From: Prosapia bicincta
Lineage: Eukaryota; Arthropoda; Insecta; Hemiptera; Cercopidae
Assembly: GCA_036971475.1 (NCBI GenBank)
Contig: JBAIZL010000002.1
Location: forward strand, 18,208,567 to 18,272,566
Length of the DNA stretch: 64,000 nucleotides
Direction of reading: 5' to 3'
The position numbers and the translations under genes were made by a program. The notes below the pieces were generated by a model. That model was not told where the DNA came from, ran no database searches, and saw nothing but the letters and a program-made list of their open reading frames with translations. How positions within the stretch are numbered: the first letter of the stretch is position 1; each line of letters begins with the position of its first letter. Below, piece by piece: positions 21,846 through 33,949 of this stretch.

Positions 21846-21847
<2 letters not shown>
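21093..21847. other. Intergenic, no feature seen
   Basis: Moderate GC for the window. A 77-codon frame at 21518-21751 shows no recognisable domain. Confidence 0.35.

Positions 21848-21896
<49 letters not shown>
21848..21896. repeat. (TA)n microsatellite
   Basis: A pure TA run of about 49 bp. Confidence 0.95.
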
Positions 21897-21901
<5 letters not shown>

Positions 21902-22944
21902 CAAGTATTAATTAAATGGTGTTAGCTAGAAATACGCCTATGTATGTCGATGATAAAGTGTAGGATTGCTCTGATAAACTATCCTATTCACGCTAGCCAG
22001 ATTTTCCCTTACGTCCAGTACCAGAGGAGCCAGGGCGGATCCAGCAAAGAGTCGCAGGGGTATGAAAGTTAGAGGTAAAAAGCCACAAACTTCAAGTTAT
22101 TGTTAAATTGCCAAGATTAAACGATAAAACTTTATATTCTTCATATATACAACCTTGTACTGTTAGTGTAGTGATACTAGATAAGCACGTAAAATTTAAT
22201 TTATTATTGAGTGAATTTACTGCAAAACTCTTGCGTTGTCTGTACAGTACATAATGGAATGAATAGCACGAACCTCTTAACGATAATGTAGAGCTCAGCG
22301 CCAAAGTACAAAATTAACTGAGGAAATTGAAAGTGAAACACGTGTAATGTTAACTGTATAAAAATGAATTAAAAGAAACAATAAAGTAATAATAGAAGAT
22401 TTGTATAGTAATGACAATTTTTACTATAATATGAAAAATAAACAAGTAATATATCAAAAAGAGAGAGATAGAAATAATTGTAGGAATTGAAAGAAGACTA
22501 GCTTACGGGCATTTTTTTCCATTCTTGACAGTATACTTCTTTAGCTAGGTCCAAAGATGACTCACGTGTTCTAATTGTCAAAAGTGCAAGAGTGTAATAA
22601 GAAAAAAAACAATATTATAATTACATGTGACAATTTTAATGAACATCTTATCCTATTTTTAACTTATTAAGCGTTGCCAACCCCTCCTATTTCGGTTGCT
22701 AACACAGGACGCGGTCTCCACAGTCAGAAAACTTTAAACTTGGATGAGATCGAGGATTACGGAAGATCGTTCGATAAATCAATCGTCGAAATATGAATGC
22801 TGCTATTCATGTTTATCGCGATATTAGAGTGAATGTTGATGATATCATCGATAGATTTGCCAAATCCAAACAAAGAACAATGGATTTAGTTTAGTTTGAT
22901 TTTAAATCATTTCAGGTTCTTATTTTTTAACATTTATTTTTGAA
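21897..22944. other. Intergenic, no feature seen
   Basis: AT-rich sequence. Nothing recognised. Confidence 0.35.
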
Positions 22945-23331
22945 AACAAGTAATATAGACAAAAAAAATTAAAGTCATTTTCTGCTTAGGTCAACAAAAC
23001 AAAATTGATTTTAGTTACATTTTATTAAAGTTAATTAGTTAATTGCCATTAATATAAATAAACTAACATAACTTATGCGTTAAATTAGCTGTTATACCAC
23101 ATAACCTATAACATAAAACCAACGTTTTTATGAAATCATATGTTATATAACACTTATTTTAAACCAAATGGGACGAAATAACTATATTGCATTCCTTGCC
23201 CCTGAAAAGTGTTTCTCCATATGAAACTAAAATTAATTCATTAAATTTAATTAATGAAATTATATTTGAGAAAGATCTAATTGAACTTGAATGGATGAAT
23301 AAAAAGTATTTTATTAACGATTGAAATTTTG

Positions 23332-23333
<2 letters not shown>

Positions 23334-23409
<76 letters not shown>

Positions 23410-23410
23410 T
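23334..23410. repeat. (TA)n left of palindrome
   Basis: A TA run of about 77 bp. The matching run on the other side of the palindrome is 23641-23702. Confidence 0.95.
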
Positions 23411-23442
23411 ATAATATGTATTCTTGTGTATTAATGTATTAA

Positions 23443-23635
23443 TAAAGAAATAAAACCATTTTCAAATACAAGAATAATTTAATGAATTTACAATTCAAAG
23501 CTTTTCGTTGGCAAACAGTACCAACATCCTTAGGAATACTCAAAGTATTCCTAAGGATGTTGGTACTGTTTGCCAACGAAAAGCTTTAAATTGTAAATTC
23601 ATTAAATTATTCTTGTATTTGAAAATTGTTTTATT

Positions 23636-23640
<5 letters not shown>
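23443..23640. mobile_element. Near-perfect 198 bp palindrome, PLE family E (copy 1)
   Basis: Arms of about 97 bp around a 3-base centre (caa at 23541-23543). Each arm holds aagcttttcgttggcaaac and ccaacatccttagg or their reverse. It reads as a hammerhead remnant: stem II GTTGG with CCAAC followed by GAAA is intact, but box 1 is CTAAGGA instead of CTGANGA. TA runs lie on both sides. There is no protein. Confidence 0.8.
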
Positions 23641-23703
<63 letters not shown>

Positions 23704-23740
23704 TGCATATATAAAGGGAATGTGAACCAACAGAAAAATT

Positions 23741-25018
23741 TGAATTTAAATAATATTATTATTTATTTACAAAAATTAAATAAATATTTGTGAAATAGAA
23801 GTAAAAAAGATTGTTTAATTTTTTTAAAAATCTGATTACTTTCATATTTAAAAAAATCTTCACTTTTCTCTCCCTTTTAAAAAAAATCCTAGATCTTTCC
23901 TTCAGTGAAGATTTATGATACTTTATCTTCACCTATTCTTTTTCATAACTCTACAAACAGGCGTGTATCAGATAGACACCTCCTTTTGAAGGAGGTATAA
24001 AGGTGAACAACTTTAAATAAACTTCACTGCTCACATTTTCCCTCCCCTTCAGACCTGGACACCTAAATGTCTAGTTACTTTAATCTTATGTCCAACTATT
24101 CTCAACATATCCCTCACAGATGACAGTGATAATTTTTGTAACTTGTTTTCAACTTTTACCTTTTTCCATTTTTTAAACTTTTATTTCTTTAGTTCATAAC
24201 TAAAATTCACTTTGATTCCCAGTATTTATCTGTCTTACTTTATTGTTTTTTTCCTCGTTGTTTATTTTCTCTGCATTCTTTATCGTTTAGACGTTACATA
24301 TATTTTCACATTTTTATGTGTATCACTTTCGCAACAGATGTCTTTTTAATTCTTTTAATAATATTTTCTTTATATTCCCTTACGTGTTTACTTCTTAATG
24401 TGTTTAAATTTTATTCAATCTATTTTATATTGATTCTTCTATTTACCTTATTTTAGTTGTTTGTGTGTGTTTTTTTTATTGTTTGTTTATTTTCTTCCAT
24501 ATTTGTTGTCTCTAAACCTATTTGTCATTTTCTCTCTTTATTTGACTTCTGCACTTCTTGTCTCCCAGTGCTCTTTGCACTTTTAATTCCTCGGTCGATT
24601 AGACTAAGTACGAAGACCATGTGATCCTGTCCTCGCCCTATTAAAGCAATTACATCATTCCCCCTCCCCTTCCTCTAGTTAGCGCACAGTGGTAGCAGAA
24701 GCTGTACGCAATCAGTTGTCGCCGCCATTAATGTGTCCCACATTCGTTTTAGTGTAATAACGCTAATGTATCTTTCACATTCACTTGATAATGTAACTAT
24801 AGGAAGGACCACACACATGATCCCGCGTACGCGTTCTGACGTAATGACGTAACAGGCTCAGTAGCACAGATTATCAGTGTCAATGAGCAGTGTTTTGAGG
24901 GACATGGATGTTCAGTATTCCGGAAATGTAAATTATGTCTCCTCTCAGCTTAGTAATTGTCAAATGTAAAGTCTATATCAGTGTTTCCCAACCTGTGGTT
25001 GACAAGAGGTCCACGATA
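23741..25018. other. Intergenic, no feature seen
   Basis: Strongly T-rich on the plus strand, especially 24100-24560. No gene or known repeat. Confidence 0.35.
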
Positions 25019-25465
25019 CAATTTATATATATATATATATCTTGTTCAAATTTGCAATCGTTAATAAAATACTTTTTATTCATCCACTCAAGTTGAAATA
25101 GATTTTTTTAAACTTACAATGAATGACACTTGATGTTAATACAGTTTATTCAAATATTAATTCATTAATTAAATTTAAAACGATTTAATTTAGGTTTTAT
25201 ATGGGAGAAAAACGTTTCACAAGAGGGGCAAGGTATGCAATATAGTCATTTCGTTCCATTTGCCTTAAAATAAGTGATAACATATGATATCATAAAACAG
25301 CTGATTTTATTTATAGGTTTTGAGGTAGAACAGCTGTTTTAACGGTTATGCTGCTTTATTTATATAAATTGTAATTATTTATTAAAAAGTCACTATAATA
25401 ATTTTTCTTCGCTAACCTAAGTAATTGACTCGAACAAAATTTTGTTTATATTACTTGTTTTTATT
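25019..25465 (+). repeat. Unnamed interspersed repeat, copy F
   Basis: A plus copy that begins at the TA step (25024-25040), lacks the outer cacactctcc end, and then runs full length: cttgttcaaatttgcaatcg, gggagaaaaacgtttcac, aaaacagctgattttattta. Confidence 0.8.
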
Positions 25466-26195
25466 AAACCTTAAACCTTACACTTATTTATAAATTACGA
25501 CAAACGTTTTTAAATAAAATTACACTTAAAATGTGTGCGTGCGTGTGTGTCAAACATGAAAATAATTTTTCATCTAAAAATTGATACATTTCTGCTATAG
25601 AAGTAGGCCAAAATGCCGGTCGGGTGTGTTTGTCACCATTGAAATGATAGAATATTCACAATCACCAAGTTTACGCCAGGATCTCGCCGTTTACGAGATC
25701 TCGCGCCTCAGTAATATATTACTAGAGGATTGCTCAAGGCTGCCAACTGCCGGAAACAGATAAACGACACATAAACAAATGTAGGCCAAGATAAGGAGAG
25801 CATTGTTTTATTTCTAGCAGATGAATATGAATTACACAGTTTCGTAACTTATGTTTGCGTTTCCGTGAAGTGCATTGCCGGCATCGGATCGTGGCTGGAA
25901 CACAGCATTGTGCGGAAGGAACCTGCACGGCTCCACATGTTAGAGTACAGCACGAATGGGGCACGAGATGGAAAGAGAAGAGATAGTTGTAGCAGATTGT
26001 CAGTTTAGGGTTGAGGTTTTGAGGGGTTTATTGTCCCGGCGTTATCATTTGAACACGTCTGCCTTATTGAAAATTTTATTACAAAAACACTGCCATTACA
26101 AAACTAAATCAACCAAACACAGACCTACATATATTTAACTGTTCCTATTAGCAACTAAAGATGTATATATTAAAGGATATGTTTCTATTTTTTTT
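25466..26195. other. Intergenic, no feature seen
   Basis: Short overlapping frames on both strands around 25581-26138 have no recognisable domain. Confidence 0.3.
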
Positions 26196-26372
26196 CATTT
26201 CCTATTATTAGTTCACATTCTCCTTATATAATATATCTTTTTCAAATTTTCAATGGTTAATAAAATATTGTTTATTCGCCCACTCAAGTTCAAAAATTTA
26301 TATTTTTTACTTGTAGAGGATGACACTCTATGTTAATAAAGTTTTTTTTTAATAATAATTCATTAAATAAAT
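26196..26372 (+). repeat. Unnamed interspersed repeat, copy G (5' part only)
   Basis: Only the first ~180 bp of the family: ttagttcacattctcctta, a TA step, caaattttcaatggttaat, and cttgtagaggatgacactc. It breaks off after a T run. Confidence 0.7.
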
Positions 26373-27654
26373 TAAAAAAAGATTGATGTCTAGGTTGGAT
26401 TTGAACTGTATGATTACATGCTTGAAATCCAGCACACAACTGCTGAAAAAGTGTTCATGGATACCGTTCTATATAAACATAACTATACACAAGAAAATGC
26501 ATTAATTAAATTTTGCACATCCTATTTTGTTTGCAAACAACGAAGAAAACCGAAAGTGGCCGAAGGCCTAACCAAGCGGCCACTCTGAGTCTAGACAGCA
26601 GTGTATCTAGTTACTGTTGTAGTTAATTACAAGAACGGCTATTGTATTCAATTACCAAACAAAACGGGCTAAGTGCAGTAGTTTTGCCTTTCCAGTGGCA
26701 GACAGCAGGACGACTTAAACCGGACTCTTTCGCTCAGCTCACGTGTGTTACAATTTTCGTCCGACATTTTACCAGCTTTGTACTGGTTCATTGTTCAATT
26801 ACTTAAACTTGAAGGTACTATCTGAAATGGTTTTCTGCATAATACTGCCAACTTATGAAATACAAATTTCCCAAATAATTATTTAGTTGTCCATTTGTTA
26901 TTAAAATTATGACATAATTTTTATATATTCGTTTTGAAAATAATTAATATTCCTCTGTGTGAGAAAAATACTTCAAAATTTAAAAATATTGTTATTATTA
27001 TTATTATTATTATTATCAGGATTTTATTTGTATTAATCTGAAGGAAACCCAGTTTTCTTTGATTTTCATTACCTTTCTGCTTTACATGTTATCAGAACTA
27101 ATTTATTTGATATTTAACAAGGTAATTGTGTTAAATTTTTTTTTTAATGTATGAATCAGATTTTGGATATGTTATCAAGTCTCTCAAATAAATCGTTCTT
27201 ACATCTGTGTGTGTGTGTGTGTGTGTGTGACTAATTTAATCACATAACATAATTTGGTGTCCAAAACCGTAAGAAATCGTCAAAATCACAATATTGATTT
27301 TTCCAACAATATATCAAAAGAAAACAATCCTGCGGCTGTTGAAAACACACTGCAACTGAATTTTTTGTACCCAAATGAAAAGTCACCACAGGCAGAATAA
27401 TATCTAATGTAAACAAACGATAAAGTAAAATAAAAGTAGTTAGAACAGTAACAATTGAAACTTCTGAACATTTACACATCTTCAATAGAAATGAGTAATT
27501 TATAACGATAAATAAACTATAGCGCCTTCTTTTTTGTATACAGGCAATATATTGAACAGATGCGCTAAACAAATGTTTTGAACGCTTGCAGGGGCAACAC
27601 ACAGTGTCCAAAACTTTATAGCTCTACCTATAAAGTAAGGTAGAGGTAAATATT
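26373..27654. other. Intergenic with simple repeats
   Basis: Holds a (TTA)n run near 26990-27016 and a (TG)n run near 27208-27229. A 123-codon minus frame at 27240-27611 has no recognisable domain, and its T-rich codons suggest chance. Confidence 0.35.
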
Positions 27655-27890
27655 ATAATTAATTAATAATGCACGTTGACTTACAAATAATTATTTATTG
27701 ACTCAAAAGCTTTTCGATGACAATTATTATCGCTGTGTTATAACTATTACAAAATTTCAGTTACAATATAATTAGTTGGATTTTAGATTTTGTCGTAGTT
27801 ATAACTCAATGTAATAACATTGCCATCGAAACGCGGTTGATTCAATAAATAATTAATTGCGAGTTAGCGTGCAATATTAATTTATTATTA
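27655..27890. mobile_element. PLE-type palindrome with degraded ribozyme
   Basis: The left arm (aataatgcacgttgactt, attatttattgactcaaaag) and right arm (ggttgattcaataaataatt, cgagttagcgtgcaata) are inverted. The right arm has gccatcgaaacgcgg, matching stem II, GAAA and stem III of the hammerhead pattern. Box 1 is not recognisable. Confidence 0.55.
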
Positions 27891-27967
27891 TTATAGATAG
27901 TGGTTATTTATTGAGTTTCAAAATTTAATTTTAAGATTTTGTTAGGCTTTAAAAAGTTTAGTGCCTT

Positions 27968-28848
27968 TTAATGAATCTGTGTTACTTCAGCGAAATACCT
28001 GAACGTATTGGGGACGGGACATTCGTAAAGCCGCGGACATACAGAAGGCAACTGGTGACGGCAACGCAACGTAAACTTAAATTGCTATTAAAAAAGTTTC
28101 TAGTCGGTTTACAAGATTTTTCATATAAAGTTGCTAGTTAGTTGTCAGTTATGTCGTCGTCAGAGGAAGATGGCGTCCTTGTCTATATTTTAAGAAAGAT
28201 GGAGAAATTAATTTCAGCTGGAGAGAGATTAACAATAACACTCAGCTAAGCCTAATTGCTCATTTATGTATTTCGTTTTATGTATAACTGCAAAACTTAA
28301 AATAACATTACATTACAATTAAATAATAATTAGTTTTTAAACAAATCAAATTTTATAGTTCATGTGCCGATTTTATATATTTTGAAAATTATTGGTAATC
28401 ATTGATATTGTCTTGAAGTTGTTGGATACACAAATCATGACCAGAACCAGCAATATTTTGTTTTTCTGACATACTATAGCAGCATAATAAAAGACTATTC
28501 AAAGAAACAGAAACACAAAAAACCAAATAAAAATAATAATTATTTAAATACGGGAAAATTCTCGAGAAACGCATACACAACACAACAAATACTACTGGCA
28601 ACTGAGAAACTGATCAACTAGTTCACAGCATGTTGTGACCGGAGCAACTCTCGTTTCAGTGTCACTTGCTAGTCGCGTTGCTATCACTTCACTATGAATA
28701 TGTGCTTTCAACTCTATACACTGTGAAAAAGCAACTCAAGTTTGCGTTGCGTTGTCGTCACCAGTTGCCTATTGTATATCCGCGGCCTTAAGAATGTCCC
28801 GTCCCCAATACATTCAGGTATTTCGCTGAAGTAACACAGATTCATTAA
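27968..28848. mobile_element. 881 bp element with ~105 bp terminal inverted repeats
   Basis: The outer repeats start ttaatgaatctgtgttactt on the left and end gtaacacagattcattaa on the right. They stay nearly identical for about 105 bp, including gaccgcgg-type GC-rich inner parts (ggcaactggtgacg). Both ends carry TTAA, which could be a target duplication or part of the repeat. Inside, at 28151-28248, a short frame reads MSSSEEDGVLVYILRKMEKL, which resembles the start of insect PIF/Harbinger transposases, but the expected TWA target duplication is not seen. It is non-autonomous and its superfamily is unresolved. Confidence 0.75.
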
Positions 28849-29646
28849 GGCTAACTAAGGCTTCTGATAGAGAGATCATACTATTCAAAGTTTATGATCT
28901 ATTCATTCTAGATCTAAAAACTTTCAGAGATCTATTTACATCTTTGCTCCTATTCCTTATCATGAGCAACTATAGTCTCTTTGTACTTTACTCTAAAGAA
29001 TTTAAAACAACTTTGACCAAATTAAGAATTTGAATATGTATATATTACTGTAAAACCCCTTATATTGCTAAATTATAGGTCACTACTAGTAAATCACCAG
29101 ATTTGAGTTGGTAAATGTAGAGATTTTATAAATAAGAGATTCATTTTTGAGGATTTAAGCTGGTAAATGTGTTTTTGAAATAAAATAATGATTATTTTTT
29201 TAACCTACTTTTACTTGCTAGCAACAAGGTCACCCATCAAGGTTAGATTAGGCTATGTAAAATTAACAAGTCTATAAGGAGAAATCTAAGATTTACAGAG
29301 TGTACTATGGCAATAAACGATGATACTAGAGAAGTTTCGACTTTTACCATTAAGGGTTGGTAAATCTTAAAGTTTACTATAAAACTTTTAGATTTGCCAA
29401 TATACTGGCTTTTATATTAACATACAGTATTCTTACCAAATATGTAAATAATATACTAATATTTTACAAAAACTTTGAATCTTTACAAAATGTTCAAACG
29501 ATTTTTATTTAGATTAGATGCAGTAAAACAAAAATTCCTAGCGATAAAATAATTTTAATATTGTTAAATTATTTAATGATTTCCAGAATTACTAATAAAC
29601 GTTTTACATACGTGGTCTAACTTGTAATAATGTTTATTTGTTGCAG
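28849..29646. other. Sequence before the first recognised fibrillin exon
   Basis: AT-rich intronic sequence ending in ctt-g-ttgcag. No upstream exon was recognised. Confidence 0.4.
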
Positions 29647-29729
29647 ACCTAATGTTTGCAGAAGTAGATACAGGAATTATTGCTGTCCTGGATGGAGTTT
29701 GAAACCTGCAACGGGGCTGTGCATTATAC
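29647..29729 (+). CDS. fbn: Fibrillin exon: FUN (unique N-terminal) region
   Basis: This 83 bp exon lies between ttgcag and gtaagt. The first base completes a codon begun upstream, 27 codons follow, and one base carries over. The peptide begins PNVCRSRYRNYCCPGWS and ends GLCII. That NVC, YCCPGW and C spacing is the signature of the fibrillin FUN region, which in vertebrate fibrillins follows the furin site and takes part in assembly of N-terminal multimers. I infer the same role here. The preceding exon, expected to carry the signal peptide and a basic processing site, should end with two bases of a codon, probably GG. I could not find it in this window. Flanking intron sequence is AT-rich and shows no coding character. 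Confidence 0.88.
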
Positions 29730-29948
29730 GTAAGTTGAATTTTAGTTAAGAAAAGAATGCTATGTTATTGATGTCTTCTATGGTTTAACATATTACTACA
29801 TACAGGTTACTTTTAACATTACAAATATATTAATGGATGACAAATGATGTTTGATTTATCCTTTGAACAAATGGCTATTCTTGTTACCTTATTCCCGGTA
29901 TTGGGTCGACACCTCTCTTACATCTGAGAACAGAACTACTTTCTAGTA

Positions 29949-31196
29949 CAGGGGTGCTCAACCTTTTTGGAATGGTGGGCCAATTAGATATTCATTTTTC
30001 TCGAGCCGGGCCGCATGATTGAAATTTCTCGAGTTAGCAATTGGAATACGTCTTTTCTAGTTCAAACTGTAGACAACATAAAAGAACTTTTAACTTGAAA
30101 ATTAAAAAAACAAAATTAATTCTGAAAAGTGTTTATTTTAGTGAGAAATTTGACACTGTTCCTTTTGATAATTGTTCAATTTCTATTTTAATGTTTGTAG
30201 TTACTATTTTCAATGTTAATTCCAAGTGAATGTCAGTTAAACGCATACAAGCTTTAGAATTAATAGATTTCACTAACAAAAATGCATCCTCACAAGTGGA
30301 AGTACTACCGAACAAACACGAAATTTTTAAAACAGATTACCCATTTATACAGGCAAGTAAATTTTGTAGAAATCAAATAATGGAACTTCACAGAATGTTG
30401 ACTTTAACTGAATCATATACTGCAGATCAATAAGCTCCATTTGATTATTGTGTGGTGCATCCATACAATCAACATTGAACGGTGATGCAAAGATTTCAAA
30501 TAACTTTTCAAATTTATTAAGATCATGAAATCTGTTTTCAAAATCTTCCTTCAAACATTGTATTATATTGCTATATTTCGAGAAGTCCAAGGTGTTATCA
30601 GCGTCTGTTGAATTCATCTCAATAAGCGAAGGGAAGCTAACCAGAACTTCATTTCCCATTTGGGCGCCCCAAACTTCTTTTCAAACACTCTTATAAGACT
30701 CACTGAAGAGTAAATTAAATTGTCTTTGCCTTAAAGTTTAGTATTCAGTTCGTTCCTATGATGCATAATATCGACATAAAATGCTAAGTCACATAACCAG
30801 TCTCCAATTTTAATATCGTAATACCAGGATCAGAAGAAAAATATCAATTTCTTCACGATGACTAAACACTCTTCTTAAAACTTTGCCTGCACTCAACCAC
30901 CGAATATGAGTATAATAAATTACATCTTCTAATTCACTATCAATATAGTCGAGATTATGTCTGTCACAGAACTTCCTACAATCTCGACAAGTGATTATCT
31001 TCTCGGCTACTCATACACATAGAGTACATTAAGATTAAATATTTCCATAACCACGTCAGTATTGGTCGTGCAATGTACTAAGGAACAGAATGTGCTCGCC
31101 TGTGCCGTTTGCTATGGAATAGAATTACATTTAACTACATTCAAACAACATTTTGGAGTAGCTCGCAAAAACCATGTCGCGGGTTGTTCACCCCTG
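29949..31196 (-). mobile_element. hAT transposon remnant with 8 bp target duplication
   Basis: The ends caggggtgctcaaccttttt and ttcacccctg are the classic hAT terminal repeats. The flanking 8-mers ttctagta (29941-29948) and ttgtagta (31197-31204) differ at one base. The minus strand carries transposase remnants. It lies in the first large intron, 220 bp past the FUN exon. Confidence 0.88.
30345..31090 (-). pseudogene. hAT transposase remnant
   Basis: The clearest part, 30345-30659, reads FPSLIEMNSTDAD, CLKEDFENRFHDLNKFEKLF, FASPFNVD and then QMELIDLQYMIQLKS, ending in FYKIYL. That succession (FP-L-E, L-EDF-RF-D, F-I-ASPFNVD, LQMELIDLQ, LK-F) is typical of the hAT transposases of the ZBED5/EPM2AIP1/SCAND3 type, from family knowledge. 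The region 30660-31090 is frameshifted and contains stops. The N-terminal BED finger and most of the catalytic core are lost, so it is inactive. Confidence 0.75.
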
Positions 31197-31227
31197 TTGT
31201 AGTAAGTAACTCAGGCTATGCAATGCC

Positions 31228-31640
31228 ATAATTTCCCCTATTCCCAGTACCAGGGGGTTTTCATGACCTTATCTTAGTCCTAAAGAATTCCTCCAGTACC
31301 AGTGGATCTTCATGTCCTTATCTTAGTCCTTTCTAATTCCCCCAGTACCAGGGGATCTTCATGTCCTTATCTTAGTCCTACATAATTCCCCCAGAATCAG
31401 GGGGTCTTCATGTCCTTATCTTAGTCCTTTCTAATTACCCCAGTACCAGAGGGTCTTCATGTCCTTACCTTAGTTCTTTCTAATCCCCCCAGAACCAGTA
31501 GGTCTTCATGTCCTTCCTTATCTTAGTCCTTTCTAATTCCTCCAGTACCAGGGGGGCCTTCATGTCCTTATCTTAGTCCTTTCTAATTCCCCCAGTACCA
31601 GGAGGTCTTCATGTCCTTACCTTAGTCCTACATAATTCCC
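31228..31640. repeat. 49 bp tandem repeat, about 8 units
   Basis: The unit reads cttagtcctttctaattccc, then ccagtaccagggggtcttca, then tgtccttat, 49 bp. The landmark catgtcctta falls at 31262, 31311 and 31360, and continues. One unit near 31510 has a short tccttcc insertion. Confidence 0.9.
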
Positions 31641-32084
31641 CCAGCCATAACTAATAAATCATAGTTTTAATTGATAATGGTAATTACCTCCAATACCAGT
31701 AATCCGAAATAATAAATGTACGACCATTTCGGATTTCCAGAATGTATGCATACCTACAATGTAAATATGGCTACATATATGCCTATATTGTATTATAAAG
31801 TATGTATGGGCTAATGTTAAGAGTAGAGTTAGTTAAGTACAGGCTCTAATCTAGAGTCTTAATCTATCTTTGCTCATTTTTCATCCTGGTGCACAGTCTT
31901 TGTACTTGTGAACTAAAGTTTTTTTTTAAAGCTTTCCAAAATAAGCCACTCTTATCTGCACTGTCAACCTGCGATCGTTTTTGCAGAAAACATCTGTATA
32001 GAGCAGTTACTACCAATGCGTATGCACTCATTTTCGCTGTTTTCCACGCACTGCCACTTTGCCGCATAGACAACACATATATAT
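31641..32084. other. Intronic, no feature seen
   Basis: Overlapping antisense frames of about 70 codons near 31864-32110 have no recognisable domain. Confidence 0.35.
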
Positions 32085-32099
32085 TATATTATATATATA

Positions 32100-32336
32100 T
32101 AAAGAACTAAATCAAAATACAAATACAAGAATTTTAATTGAATTTACAATTCAAAGCTTTCCGTTGGCTAACAGTACCAACATCATCAGGAATATTAAAC
32201 AATTCAAATGAATTGTTCAATTCAGGAAATGAATTGTTTAATATTCCTGATAATGTTGATACTGTTAGCCAACGAAAAGCTTTGAATTGTAAATTCAATT
32301 ATAATTTTTGTATTTGTATTTTGACTTAGTTCTTTA
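32100..32336. mobile_element. PLE family E palindrome (copy 2)
   Basis: The inverted arms share gaatttacaattcaaagctt and ccgttggctaacagtacc with their reverse, around an AT-rich centre of repeated aaatgaattgttc. On the minus strand the left arm keeps box 1 CTGATGA, one U, stem II GTTGG with CCAAC, and GGAAA (32170-32200). Stem I ATTC pairs with GAAT. The right arm has CTGATAA instead. TA-rich tracts flank both sides. Confidence 0.75.
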
Positions 32337-32353
32337 TTAATACACAAGAATAC

Positions 32354-32486
<133 letters not shown>

Positions 32487-32760
32487 GTTATTATTATTAG
32501 CTGTAAACAATTTTTTCCACCACTAAGTGCAATAATTTTACCTTATGTGATGAGGCACCTCTTGGTCACTTGACCATTGTCAAATCACTGCTAGTGATTC
32601 GACAATGGTCAAGTGATCGAAAGGTTCCTCATCACAGTAGGTAAAATTATTATACTTAGTGGGGGAAAAAATTGTTTACAATTAATAATAATAACTTCAT
32701 AAAGTCAGTGCAACGGAAAAATAATGGAGAACGTGAAATATTACAATATATATATAATTT
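32487..32760. mobile_element. PLE family C palindrome (copy 1)
   Basis: The arms carry aagtgcaataattttacctt, gatgaggcacc and gaccattgtc or their reverse, followed by tcataaagtcagtgcaacgg. Both arms hold the 42-base ribozyme-like motif described for family C: 32547-32588 on the minus strand, and a partner on the plus strand from about 32594. The left copy has box 1 TTGACAA and a damaged GAAA (AAGA). Confidence 0.75.
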
Positions 32761-33142
32761 TTTGATCATTATAAATCCACTACTTGTTATTAAGATGCTA
32801 AAGTACTTGAGCATAAGAAGCAAATCTATCTTGATTGTAATACATTTAAGGTACTGTGTATATGTTCAATGCACTTTTTAATTGGCAGAAGTAATGTTTC
32901 TCTTTCAAATCTATTCCACAAATATTTTTTTCCATTTGTATATTTTATCTTTTTTTTTGTTTTCCCTATTTAAATTAAAAGTTTTACATTTAAAATGTTC
33001 AAGGGAGCTGTTTCACCTAAAAATTGGAAATATAAACTTCTCTGCATAACTTCTTAATTTATTATTTCTATAAAGTAAAGTTTTTTATACTATTCTTGAT
33101 TCTGATCATGATTTTTATTGTCATTTTTCAGTCAAGAGACTA
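32761..33142. other. Intronic, no feature seen
   Basis: AT-rich sequence. Nothing recognised. Confidence 0.4.
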
Positions 33143-33653
33143 TAGTAAACTCTCAGTAATCTGGCAGTAATGAAGCTTGGATAGTCCCGGACTACTGGAG
33201 GGTACTTTAAAAGTACAATATTTGTGTTTATTGCCCAAAGTTAGGAAAACATAGAAAAATAATCATATTCTGTTCTTAAAATGATAAAACGAGAATGAAT
33301 GTAGTGTTCTGTACCTTACAATAAAAGGTTACCTTATATTTAATGCTAAAAACAAAAATTTTAATATGTTTCCGTTTATACAACTTTGTCTTCACTTCCA
33401 CTTCACTGAAAGTCACTGTACAAAACTAGTGCAACAACATATGGCTCAAAATCATTCATATATCACAAGCTACACAACTAGAACTGAGTGGTGTGAAGGT
33501 CACTCAGTCACTGACATCGACATGCAGTGAAAAATACACAAGTTATGTTTACTTATTGAATATGATCACACCTTTTGTCCTTGACAAAAACGCCAAGTTC
33601 CGAATTACTGGAGGGGCAGGATAGGTGATGGCCCGGATTATAGAGAGTTTACC
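33143..33653. mobile_element. pogo/Tigger-like non-autonomous element (511 bp)
   Basis: The ends tagtaaactctcagtaatct and gattatagagagtttacca are inverted repeats flanked by TA on both sides, the target site of Tc1/mariner-pogo elements. The interior has no recognisable transposase. Confidence 0.75.
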
Positions 33654-33724
33654 ATACAAAGTACTTTAGTTTAGGCAACAGCAATTTAACAACATCTATT
33701 CTCTCTCCTTCTGGACTCATGAGT

Positions 33725-33948
<224 letters not shown>

Positions 33949-33949
33949 C

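Larger units (their letters stand above)
22945..23740 (-). repeat. Unnamed interspersed repeat, copy E, split by a palindrome
   Basis: The main part (22945-23333) has aactaacataacttatgcg, accaaatgggacgaaataac and gaacttgaatggatgaataa. It reaches the family's internal TA step, which has expanded (23334-23410). After the palindrome at 23443-23640 and a second TA run (23641-23702), the family end resumes as ataaagggaatgtgaacc. The palindrome therefore inserted into the TA tract of this copy. Confidence 0.75.

Noticed and set aside
23443..23640. CRISPR-like repeat-spacer structure
   Set aside because: It is a single palindrome in eukaryotic sequence, with no repeated spacer pattern.
26395..26470. 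tRNA-like or SINE promoter (ggttggatttgaactg)
   Set aside because: Only a weak B-box resemblance. No A box, no cloverleaf and no poly(A) tail.
27240..27611. 123-codon minus-strand frame
   Set aside because: T-rich codon content, no domain, and overlapping frames in the same stretch. Likely chance.
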